DNA from: Choristoneura fumiferana
Taxonomy: Eukaryota > Arthropoda > Insecta > Lepidoptera > Tortricidae
NCBI RefSeq assembly: GCF_025370935.1
Contig: NC_133490.1
Coordinates: forward strand, 7,519,901-7,583,900
Direction of reading: 5' to 3'
DNA: 64,000 nt
The notes beneath the pieces were generated by a model. That model was not told where the DNA came from, searched no databases, and saw only the letters and a program-made list of their open reading frames with translations. Of this stretch, positions 10,672-19,859 are shown one piece after another. Numbering within the stretch: position 1 is the stretch's first letter; every line of letters begins with the position of its first letter. The position numbers and the translations under genes were made by a program.

Positions 10672-13600
10672 CTGTAAAAAAAAACAATAACTTTTTACTA
10701 ATTTTGACTGTAGACACTTTATATTCAGATACCTAATCTATTATACATGTTACATCAACTCTACAGTAAAAGGAACGAACAAATTAACGAAATTATACTT
10801 ATACCTTCACCAGTGTAAAATAATTATTAATTAAATATGCACTAATGAAATCAATTTAATATTCTGATCGAAAATGGTAATGAATAAGTATAATGCAATT
10901 CTCAACAACCAACTGTCTTCATTCAACTTCTAGTACTATGTAATCTGAAAGACAATTTACAATGTATGACAATAATGAAAAAATAAACGGTAACTCTACC
11001 TAGTCACATACACAAAATTACAGGACATAATGTTAAAAAAAACACTTTTGAAAACATTTTATTCAAATGATATCCAAATTAATGATATCCCAATCCGCAC
11101 TGGGCCCGCGTGGGAACTATGGCCCAAGCCCTCTTGTTCTGAGAGAAGGCCTGTGCCCAGCAGTGGGACGGATATAGGCTGGGATGATGATCCAAATTAA
11201 ACGTTGTATTTGTGTATGAATTTTTGAGCTGTGAATATGTATTCTATTATAAATACCAGTCCAGTATTAACCTATTTCAATAGTGTGACAATTTACTTGA
11301 CGGTATTTGATGCCAATAATCGGGAAAATATAGTCGTAGGAAGAAAATCAAAGTAGCTATTATTATTACAGCGCTATATATATTGCATCACGAGACTTCC
11401 GTTAGTCGCCTTTCGTTACCATTTGATCGTCATCGTCATAAATAATTGACACAATGAATTTGTAATCTGCCAGCTCTGGCAGATTAACTTTTATTAATCA
11501 TTACGAATAATTATAAAAAATTACCTTGAGCCTCCATTTTGACATTGGCGAGATCCAATTCTTCATAAGCATCACCATTCATCTCGATCTCTTGAACAGT
11601 TTCAACATCTTCTTTAGAAGTGTAAATCTCATCAAACAAATTAAAATACTTCCAGCTGATCTTCACATCAGCATTCCTGGTTTTCATAGTCTTTAGTTTT
11701 CTATAGGATTTACGCAGTTCCAGTAGTTTTTCACAGCAAGCATCTTCTACTTTACCTATCTCTGCAGCCAGAGCCGACCACTTATTTTTGTCTTCTACAT
11801 TTGAATTTATATCATCGAAATTTTGAGCGAAATAGTTTATTAACTGTTTTATCTCTTTAGCTGACCATTCTTCTTCATCATCTGTGTCTCTCTTGCCGTT
11901 ACGCAATTTTGATTTAATAGCTCTATAACCAAAAACTTTCTTGCAATGCGCGTAATAAGGCCACAGAATTGGTTTTTCTGGCTTGTTAATTTCTCTTTGC
12001 ACGTATTTTGTGTAGACTTGTTTCAGGTTTCTGAATCTGTGGGCGCATTGGGCAGCTGACATGCCTATGTCTCTAGCTAATATCTCCCAGAGGGCTAGTT
12101 TCTTGCGGTTAGGGGATGCGAATTTCTCCTTGTTTTTCTGGTAGAATTCTAATATTTTGAAGGATTTGGAATCACCAGTTCGGCGTTTGGAGCGTTTCAT
12201 AAAACCTCTTTCGTCGTACGATTCATCATCCTCAGAGATATTATCATCAAATTCATTGTCTTCGTCTGACCGCGGGTCGTCTTTTTTGCCTGAAATAAAA
12301 ACAAATTAAATGTAAATAAATTTGACAACCATTAAAAACATTATACCATCACAAATAGTACAGCGACCTAGCCACCAGATAGCCTAGTATTTAGAAACTC
12401 TGACTACGAAGCCTGAAGTCCCGGAACGTGGATTAATCCACGGTCTTAATTTTAATTTAAGTAAATAATTTTAATATTATCTTTATTACCTTTATCCTCC
12501 TCTTGCAACTTTTCGTAGCCTTCTAGGAGATTCGTATCCATCCCATACACGAAAATGCAGTCAAAAAGTTCTATATACCGCCAGTCTATCTGCATATCTG
12601 GATTATCCTTTTTATCTTCCAGTATAGACTTATAAAGTTCCGTCAGCTCGGTCCATTGCCTCCTGATTGCAACTACACCCCTACTCAGCTTCAGCGAAAG
12701 AGCCGCCCAGCATACAAAATAACAAATAGGATCCTTAAAAACCTCAGCATTCTCATAGCAAAACTGTACTACCTCATCCAACTCCTCTGTTTTCCACATT
12801 TCAACGGATTTAACAGTTTTAGTTAATATTTCATGCTGAACGTCTTTTGAAATAATATTGTCGAATAAAATTGCTAGCGGGGCGCGCGTACGTAATTCGT
12901 ATCCGCCTTCTAAATATTTTTTTAAATGTTCTTTACGTAACTCTTCGAATTTCGCTTTGCAGGAATCCGGACTCTTGTCTATCAAACGGCCGACCTCGTT
13001 CCACAGAAAGCTGTTAGGTATAGTTTTATCATGAAATTCCTGGTAGCAGTCAAAATAGTATTTGACCAGTACAAGCAGTTCTGTTGCGTTCCATATATGA
13101 TCGAATGTTTCTGGTTTTACTTGCTGAATCGGTTGGTACACACGGGTGACTGGTTGGGCGACTTGTGCTTGCTGTGGTCCATGTCTCTTTTGAAAGTCTT
13201 CATCACCCTCATATATTTGGTCGAACAGATGCATATATGGCCAGCTAATACTCTCCGGACCTTCTGAGTTCCTCTTCTCTAACAATCTAATGTAATTATT
13301 CTTGAAATTCAGAAAACGTTTGTGCCAATAATCGCCGTCTTCTACTCCTAGTTGCATAGCTATGCTTTGCCACAAGGCTTTCTGCTTAGATTTGTAATTT
13401 AAACCTTTGTTTTTGAGGTATAAAGTTAGCATGGCTTCTACATTACTGTCACCTGTATTTTTATTAACTTTCTTGACAATGACAATGCCCTTGTCATCAT
13501 TGGGTTTAATAGTGGGTATAGATATAGCTTTTGTCTGTGAATTTCGTCTAGAACATTCTACGGCATCATTGACAAATTTATCATCATGAAACGCCTGATG

Positions 13601-14707
13601 ACAAAGTTGGTAATATGGCCAAATTACATTAAACCCTTTCTCTTGCTCTACCCGTAGTTGAAGGTACTTCCTTTTCAAATTGCGAAGTTTCATTTCGCAT
13701 GAGTTGTGTTGCTTCGAAGATAGCATAGTTTTACAAGCTACAGTCCACAAGTGTTTTTTTCTAGTTGATCCAGCCTGAAAAGCTGCTTTGTTATCAACAT
13801 AGAATACTAGGAGCCTCTTGGTTTCTTCGTCTGTCCATTTGTCTCTGGACCAAGCATATTCCTCCTCCATCACATCATCTTCTTCAAGTTCGGTACCAGG
13901 TTGTTCTATCAGGTACGAACCATCATCTTGCAGTTGAGCTTCATGTGTCTGCTCCATATTTTCAATTGTTGTCCCCACTCCATGATCGTTGCCTGCATCT
14001 TCTGAAAAATGATAAATATTCTGCAGTTAATTGAAGGAATCTTCATGTTACAAAGTTTCAGCACAAGTATGTATGTATGAAAACTCTTTATTGTACGAAA
14101 GAAAATAAACAAAATACAATTGACAAACTGAGATAATTGTACAAAGGCGGACTTATATCTTTAATGGATATCTACCAGTCAACCTTTAAGTGGATAAGAG
14201 GAGCAATCAGTAGGTCAATCAATAATATGATATTATGGCATCCCATGGACATTTAAATGACATTCAAGACATTCCAAAAACTGTTCAGGGTGTGTGCTAG
14301 TGCTGCACTCTGACGGCAGAACATTGCAGTAATATTCCCTAAGAAAGAAATGAAAAAAAGAAAGAAAATACATTTATTTAACTACATAAAGATATGCAAG
14401 AAATTGCATGTCAAAAAAAGCCATCCATCTGTCATCCTGCAAGGTGAAGGACACTAGACATACACAGAGTAGTATGGTAAAGGATTCATGACATGAGCCA
14501 CCATGGAACCATTTCACAGTAAACATCATAGTGACATCGCATTATTAACAAGGTAAATCGTAATGACTTTTCCTTTGAGAAGGTTCCATGGTGGCCCATG
14601 AGTTAAGTCTGTGGACGTACAAAAATATTCAACTTACCATCTACATAAAAAAGGAGAATCTCTTCATTTGGCTGCATCTCAGTCTTAACCACAATGTGCT
14701 GCTCCAT
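9596..14707 (-). CDS. Nine-module MADF/Myb-SANT-like DNA-binding protein, 1,140 aa
   Basis: Four coding exons (14638-14707, 12490-14001, 11525-12289, 9596-10671) join in frame; all three coding introns are phase 1. The product is built from nine modules of about 75-90 residues at roughly 79-163, 210-290, 327-408, 426-507, 568-648, 669-750, 829-908, 936-1011 and 1041-1120. A typical module reads W(T/S)xxE, a hydrophobic helix, an LW pair in helix 2, CxxK/R...L...Y in helix 3, and W.Y...C..(I/V)(F/Y) at the end. That is the plan of MADF and Myb/SANT-like DNA-binding domains of Adf-1-type insect factors. Acidic linkers (residues 531-554) separate exon 2 from exon 3 modules. A nuclear DNA- or chromatin-binding role is inferred; no catalytic motif is visible. 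I know no named gene with this architecture. Confidence 0.85.
11090..11196 (+). mobile_element. SINE 3' tail fragment
   Basis: CCAATCCGCACTGGGCCCGC ... CCCTCTTGTTCTGAGAGAAGG ... CAGCAGTGGGACGG ... GGCTGGGATGATG equals the tail of the 58,211 SINE. It lies antisense in the intron between exons 3 and 4 of the nine-module gene. Confidence 0.85.
11525..12289 (-). CDS. Nine-module gene, exon 3 (modules 5-6)
   Basis: 765 nt, a multiple of three, in phase 1 at both ends. It starts with an acidic linker (DDPRSDEDNEFDDN...EDDESYDE) and a basic patch (MKRSKRRTGD) that could serve nuclear import. Module 5 (FKILEFYQKNKEKF...LWEILARD...WPYYAHC) and module 6 (WSAKEIKQLINYF...WKYFNLFDEIY) follow. Donor GTAATT. 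Confidence 0.9.
12490..14001 (-). CDS. Nine-module gene, exon 2 (modules 1-4)
   Basis: 1,512 nt (504 codons' worth) between acceptor TTTTTCAG and donor GTAATA, entering and leaving in phase 1. It encodes an acidic segment (ELEEDDVMEEE) and then modules 1-4. Modules open WTDEETKRLLVFY, NVEAMLTLYL, WNATELLVLVKYY and WKTEELDEVVQFC. Modules 1 and 2 end in WPYYQLC and WPYMHLF, module 4 in WRYIELF. Module 3 lacks the aromatic W.Y and has RAPLAILF instead. Confidence 0.9.
14060..14637. repeat. Intron repeats: LINE-type A-tail (minus), GAAA-rich tract and a foldback
   Basis: GAAAACTCTTTATTGTACG at 14,079 is the inverse of a LINE tail (TACAATAAAGAGT) also found at 50,750. GAAAGAAA-rich DNA at 14,345-14,372 leads into ATACATTTATTTAACTACAT, a junction also seen at 33,960. 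Bases 14,489-14,605 form a foldback (CATGAGCCACCATGGAACC...GGTTCCATGGTGGCCCATG). Confidence 0.6.
14638..14707 (-). CDS. Nine-module gene, coding exon 1
   Basis: ATG at 14707 gives MEQHIVVKTEMQPNEEILLF then YVD, ending one base into codon 24 before donor GTAAGT. An acceptor-like TTTTTACAG lies just upstream of the ATG (minus strand), so a 5' noncoding exon probably precedes it. The peptide is acidic and shows no module. Confidence 0.75.
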
Positions 14708-14716
14708 TTCGATTTT

Positions 14717-16158
14717 CTATCTGTAAAAATAAGTTTTAAATCCTTACTATAATAATAAGCCATTTATTTCGGACAGAATCCATAATCATAATCAGTTACA
14801 ATGAAAATAATAATAACAAATGGTGTTAGTAGGTAGGTACAATTAATAATATAAATTTAATTGAGAGTATGTTGGTTTGTTACACTTTCACGCTAAAAGT
14901 ACATCTGACAATGATGATGATGAATTTTGGAATGGAGGTATAAAAGAATATAAAATAACTTTTATTTAGTTCCCACGCTCGCGCGATAAAAGATTTTTTC
15001 ACAAACTCACGGGCAACAGCCAGTACAGTCTAAGTCAAATAGATTTTTACACTTGTCACTGTATGCCATCTGACAATTCCACACTAAAGAAAGTTCAAAT
15101 TCGAAGTGACAGCGACATGGTACAGTCAAGTGTAAAAATATGTACTTACTTATTCAAAGTTTCAAAAATATGTACCACAGACTTTTATTCCCATGCAATA
15201 AGGCCGTAGTAACATATTTTTGAGTGGTTCGAATATTTCTGCACCTGACTGTACTAAAGTGTGACTGAAGATATTTTAGACCTTGACTGTACTATAATAA
15301 TTTGCACAAACTAGCCTCTTCCCGAGGCTTTGCTCGTCTGAACCTCATGTCATGTATCTGATACGACTCTTTCATTTCTAGGGCCAATAGCGTAGTGGGT
15401 GCGGGGGAAGGGGGGCGATACGCCCAGGCAGTAATTTTAAGGGGGCGGCAAAATTCCATAGTAAATAATACTGAATAATATTTAATAATATTATTTCACA
15501 TTTTTTCCGCACCTACAAATCCGACCGTTCAGAATGAACACAAATTTTCCATTACTTATACTGTTAAATCGGGGAATCCCTCTTTCTATAATTGAATAGT
15601 ACAAAAATGTATTGCCATCTTGTATAGTTACTATGGTTTTTTAAAACCTAAACAAAAGGGTGCCAAATGGCGCCCCGAGTGGCTGATACCCATGATACGC
15701 CACTGCCTAGGGCCAGTAGGGTGTGTCTTTATTTTTGTTTGATCCACTTTGGAAGATATTACTGCAGGTGACTGTGCTAAACTCATTCGCAGATATAGAA
15801 AGCTACACTTCCAGTTTGTAATTCCAGGACAATGCGAATCAGCTGGCAACACAGCAGTAAGTATTAAAATTTAATATTAGAACTATTGTTCTGTCGTTCA
15901 GAATTTCAATCAAATGACCATCAGGGACTTCAGGATACTTATCTATACAGTTACTCAATAATAAAGTAAATAATTTGAAGAAACACGGTAAATGAATACC
16001 TTGCTGTGAGACCATTTTTTATCTTCAAAGCAATAGAGCTAAATGTAGACCGTACTTGATTATAAGTAACAATCTCTCCTATTGTCAGATTCAATAGTTA
16101 TGGATATTTACCAATGATAATAAAACTGCTGTAAACATTCTATTCATCATTTACTTAC
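14717..16158. other. Presumed 5' UTR intron of the nine-module gene
   Basis: Contains several ACAGTC(A/G)AGTGTAAAAATATG-type foldback pieces between about 15,024 and 15,300 and a hAT-like insertion at 15,386-15,706 (separate entry). No coding sequence recognised. Its limits rest on an acceptor-like site at 14,716 and a donor-like GTAAGT at 16,158-16,153. Confidence 0.45.
15386..15706. mobile_element. hAT-like nonautonomous element with 8-bp duplication CTAGGGCC
   Basis: CTAGGGCC occurs at 15,378-15,385 and 15,707-15,714. The insert ends in ACGCCACTGC, an end shared with the 59,646-60,121 element. A paralogous uninterrupted site (CTCTATTTCTAGGGCCCGTA) lies at 37,548. Eight-bp duplications are characteristic of hAT transposons. 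The left terminus is degenerate. Confidence 0.65.
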
Positions 16159-16345
16159 CAGCAGAATGGTTTCAAATTTTGACAGTGGCGGCGAGTCCGC
16201 CGGTTTATGATCAGAATTTTTGTCAATTTCTTTCTTCACAAGAAGCGCAGCAATGCGGTGTACCGAACGCGTTTTTGGCCTACATCGGCCATTTTGGAAC
16301 ACAGTTGCCGCCGAGCGTCGCAAAGTCAGTTCGAGAAGACGCAAT
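16159..16345 (-). promoter_or_regulatory. Candidate 5' noncoding exon and promoter area of the nine-module gene
   Basis: The minus strand has a strong donor (CTG|GTAAGTAAATG) at 16,159. Upstream is a CpG-rich stretch that stands out from the AT-rich surroundings (GGCGGCGAGTCCGCCGG and CCGCCGAGCGTCGC as read on the plus strand). Splicing to the acceptor upstream of 14,707 would give a 5' UTR. A 65-residue frame here resembles nothing known. No TATA box or initiator could be assigned. Confidence 0.4.
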
Positions 16346-16678
16346 TACACTTAAATATTATATTATTGAGGTGACAGATTTGATATCATATCTATAGACG
16401 TTAGATAAGATTATTTATATATTTTAAAGGTTATTTAGTAATACGATACAGTAGTAATATTTTTTTGTGTCTTTCTAAACTATTTTTAAGGGCAAATATT
16501 GAGCCTACTTGAACTAACTCGGGTGTGTCAATTGTCAAAAATCAGAAAAGTACATCCAAGCACAAAAATGCTTTGCTGCAGTCTGCAGTGCATAATGAAG
16601 TCCGTTAAAAATAACATGTTTTTAAAAGCTTATATGTGCCGTTATCTAAGAAAAGGGACCTTGTTTTAGATTCTAGCT

Positions 16679-16803
16679 GGGCTACTCCGAAACTCGAAAC
16701 TCGAAGTTCGTGTCATGCGGTCCCTCTGACACTTACACTGTTTGATACGAGAGTGAGAGGGACCGCACGACACGAACTTCGAGTTACGAGTTTCGTAGTA
16801 GCC
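16679..16803. repeat. Palindromic MITE (CGAAGTTCGTGTC family)
   Basis: GGGCTACTCCGAAACTCG...GAAGTTCGTGTCATGCGGTCCC is mirrored by GGGACCGCACGACACGAACTTC...CGAGTTTCGTAGTAGCC, with ACACTTACACTGTTTGATACGA at the centre. Several diverged copies lie in this window. Confidence 0.8.
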
Positions 16804-17059
16804 TTGTAGTTTCCGAGATAATCACGTTTAAAGTGAAATGTCGAAAAAATCATTTTTTCTTTTTTTTACTCTATATTAATAAGCAGGGTATAAATTCTAA
16901 TTTGACAGAGACACAAGTTTTTAAATTGATTTTTTATGAGTTAAAATCTCCTAAATTTTAGTAAGAAAGGGACCTTATTGTCGGTGCCGCTCTTGAATGC
17001 TTTCTGAGAGCTCGGTATCGGTTTGGAAGACGTGTCGGACGTCGGTACTTTGTCGGCGC

Positions 17060-17172
17060 ATCATCATCATCATCATCATCTCAGCCTATAAACGTCCCCC
17101 TGCTGCGCACAGGCCTCCTCTCAGAATGAGAGGGCTTGGGCAGTAGTTCCCACGCGGGCCCAGTGCGGTGCT
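17060..17172 (-). mobile_element. SINE 3' tail fragment with CAT/ATG repeat
   Basis: (CAT)n, then CTCAGCCTATAAACGTCCCC...GCACAGGCCTCCTCTCAGAATGAGAGGGC...CCCACGCGGGCCCAGTGCGG, the inverse of the SINE tail. Inserted on the minus strand; the 5' tRNA-like half is missing. Confidence 0.8.
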
Positions 17173-17274
17173 TGTCGGCGCGTAAAAAACGTCAATCAGA
17201 ATCATCATAAAATGCGTTTAATTAGAGTAAGGTAAATCATCAATAACTGGCCACCATTAGGCGGTAGCCAGTTA

Positions 17275-17621
17275 GGGCCTTATCACACTAGCGATTTGCG
17301 GGCGAGTTGAAAGCTAGGCGAGCGCGCAGCGAGTTCGCTTCGAGCGCGTAACGATTTCACCGCGAGCATGCAACGATATCGCCGCGAGCGCGCAACGATG
17401 TCTCTGCGAGGGCGCCTATTATTATTGTACGAAAGTCTACAATACGGCGTTTTTGGCGCTAAAGCAGCGAACTCGCTACGCGCTCGCAGCAGCGACATCG
17501 TTGCGCGCTCGCGGTGATATTGTTGCGCGCTTGCGGCGAAATCGTTATACGCTCGAATCGAATTCATTGCGCTCTCGCCTCGCTTTCAACTCGCCCGCAA
17601 ATCGCTAGTGTGATAAGGCCC
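17275..17621. mobile_element. CG-rich Harbinger-like foldback, 347 bp, TTA duplication
   Basis: Inverted ends GGGCCTTATCACACTAGCGA and TCGCTAGTGTGATAAGGCCC are flanked by TTA on both sides (17,272-17,274 and 17,622-17,624). Arms hold iterated motifs such as GAGCGCGCAACGAT and CGAGCGCGTAACGATTT. A 94-residue frame on the minus strand arises from the palindrome. Confidence 0.8.
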
Positions 17622-17796
17622 TTATTGCCGATTTACCCCAATTAGTGTCTTTAGAGGTGGATTTATAAAAATAATAATAATAAAGATTAATAGCGAGAGA
17701 GATTACAACTACAAATCAAAAGCATTTTTTTTGATCTTATTCTTAACTATGTCACTAAACATTTTAACTAATTTTCCGACAGAGTGACACAACCGT

Positions 17797-18000
17797 ACAC
17801 CATGCTACCAGTTGTTAGGTCTAACACTAAGATGAGCTCTGGTTGAGTTCGAAACACGTCAGTGTAGTGTGGTGGTGGTGATAGATGGGTTTGTGTGATT
17901 TGTGTGTGTTCTTACAGTGCGGAGGTGGAGGAACTGCATGAACACGCATATTTTGCATAAGCTTAGCTATCGTAAGGTCGCGGGTGAGCAAGGAAATTCT
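17797..18000 (+). repeat. Copy of the GTGTGTTCTTAC...AAGGTCGCGGGTGAGC repeat
   Basis: Shares AGTGTAGTGTGGTGGTGGTG, TTTGTGTGATTTGTGTGTG and AAGGTCGCGGGTGAGCAA with the foldback at 152-490 and its inverse at 33,722-33,915. Confidence 0.7.
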
Positions 18001-18174
18001 TTTAGTTCATTAGCATGTTATATATGTAACTTCCAACAACAACATACTTTTTTTTGTGTATAAGTTTGAATTCGATTTTCCCATAATCACCTTTTCTGGC
18101 GTTTGAGGAAGCACAAGCACAGTCAACAAAAAGTACAGTCACCAAAAAAGGTTGTGTAAAAAAAACAATTTTTG

Positions 18175-18347
18175 TAACGATTTTTATTTTACTTTAAATA
18201 AAAACTATTCTATGTCCTTCCCCGGGACTCAATCTATGCGTGTACCAAATTTCATCTAAATCAGTTCAGCAGTTTAGACGTGATGAAGTAACAAGCAAAC
18301 AAACAGACTTACAAACTTTCGCATTTATAATACATATTAGTGGGAAG
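18175..18347 (-). mobile_element. LEP1-like Helitron fragment (degraded)
   Basis: CCAAATTTCATCTAAATCAG...GCAAACAAACAGACTTACAAACTTTCGCATTTATAAT is the inverted 5' part of LEP1-type elements (ATTATAAATGCGAAAGTTTGT). A SINE remnant (AGGCCACCACGGCTTAT) follows at 18,382. Confidence 0.55.
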
Positions 18348-18596
18348 TGGGATCTGACAATTACGCCATAGATCAAACTACTAGGCCACCACGGCTTATA
18401 ACAATGAAACAACAATTAAAAAATTAATTGGAACAATGAAAATAAATTACATGGATTCTCATAAAAATATAATTTATTTTCAGATAATACCATGATAATA
18501 CAGGTCGTAAATTATTAGTGACAACCTATGACAGATACAAGTCTGACGAACTTGACCGTTATTGATACTTTAGCTACTGAAAATCGGCTGATCACG

Positions 18597-18680
18597 TAAT
18601 CGCAGTGACGTGCCGTAAACATCAGGATTTTACCTTACCTAACAAAACACGTGACGTATACGGCACGTCACTGCGATTCC
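18597..18680. repeat. Short palindrome AATCGCAGTGACGTGCCGTA
   Basis: AATCGCAGTGACGTGCCGTA at 18,597 is inverted at 18,660 (TACGGCACGTCACTGCGATT). A partial third copy of CGTCACTGCGATTCC is at 18,750. Probably a small foldback element. Confidence 0.65.
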
Positions 18681-18739
18681 ACACCGTTTGCGTATTTTAA
18701 GCAGTGGTGTGGAGTGGATAGCAATAAAAACGGTGCGCG

Positions 18740-18962
18740 TACCTACGATGCGTCACTGCGATTCCCGTGTCGGGGCAAATATCTGTATGAAAAATACGAA
18801 TGTTTGTTCTCGGGTCTTGGGTGTTTAATATGTATTTAAGTATGTATCTATCTATATAATTATATTTATCCGTTGCTTAGTACCCATAACACAAGCTTTG
18901 TTAAGCTTACTTTGGGACTAGGTCAATTGGTGTGAATTGTCCCGTGATATTATTATTATTAT
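18740..18962 (+). mobile_element. SINE with (ATT)n tail, second family
   Basis: CGGGGCAAATATCTGTATG...ATGTTTGTTCTCGGGTCTTGG...ACACAAGCTTTGTTAAGC...TTGGGACTAGGTCAATTGG...ATATTATTATTATT. A diverged copy at 36,427-36,660 keeps a B-box-like CGTTCGATCCCCAGTCGG at its start. Confidence 0.65.
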
Positions 18963-19293
18963 TATTCCGGACCGTCGCCGTTTTTTAAGCAACGATGTGG
19001 TCGCTCCTTTACCCATTATCCTTGAAGTGTCCCGTCCGAGAAGCTCTGGCACCACGGAATACAAGAAAAGCCTAAGAAAAACCCCATGCTATGCAGCATC
19101 CATCCAGACCATAATGTGAGACCATAATGGTCAACAATAAACGAGCTCAACCCAAATAATGAGAAAAGGCACAGAGGAAAAAGAATAGTACTGCATAAAG
19201 TGCATAACTATGGCGAAATATTTTGGTATAAGAGTTGCCGTGAAACTTATTTCCTGATTTGACACGTCCGTCAGTTTTTTACATAACATTCAA

Positions 19294-19568
19294 AGGTGGG
19301 TCTACGCTAGATGAACCGAGGACGAGCGAAGCACTAGCCGAACACAATTCGTCTAATGTGCACCGACTTACAAGCCTCGAACGAGCGCGCTGCGAGCGTT
19401 TCGTTCGTGCTCGGCTGCGTTCCGCCAGTTGTCGGTTTTTTGACGAACACAAAGGGATTTGCTTCGCGCTCGCAGTGCGCTCGTGGACGTGTCCACACTT
19501 GACGCCGCGAACGACGAAACCGGGAACGGCTTCGCTCGTGCTGGGTTCGTCTAGCGTAGACCCACCTT
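19294..19568. mobile_element. CG-rich foldback MITE (AAGGTGGGTCTACGC ends)
   Basis: AAGGTGGGTCTACGCTAGAT...GAACC and GGGTTCGTCTAGCGTAGACCCACCTT are inverted ends about 275 bp apart; the arms repeat CGAGCG/CGCTCG. A 103-residue frame across it is a by-product of the GC-rich palindrome. Confidence 0.75.
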
Positions 19569-19859
19569 AAAACATCGTTTAAGTTAGATATCCAATCGAA
19601 TTATTGATTTCTCGGTTTGGGCTCCTTACCTATTGTAACTGGTATCGTAGAAACAGTTTGTTTTACCATCCCATCTCATTTTTTCACCAGCTTAAGACGC
19701 CTCATACAAGAAATTGGTTCCTAGGTAAATGAAACAAAGATATTGTAAATACAAGTTATTATTTATGACTTCCATCAAAACAATTGAAAAAAAGAAACGA
19801 TTGTCTATGTTTTCTGCGATAATGACAAAGATTTGTTAATTCAAACACAAAAAAATATT

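Noticed and set aside
13031..13589. Plus-strand open frames of 60-89 residues opposite the nine-module gene
   Set aside because: They lie wholly inside a well-supported minus-strand exon and are antisense shadows with no family resemblance.
17283..17567. 94-residue minus-strand frame rich in Arg and Ala
   Set aside because: It spans the two arms of a CG-rich foldback; stops are depleted by composition, not selection.
19259..19570. 103-residue plus-strand frame
   Set aside because: Covers the foldback MITE at 19,294-19,568; the repeats explain the open frame.
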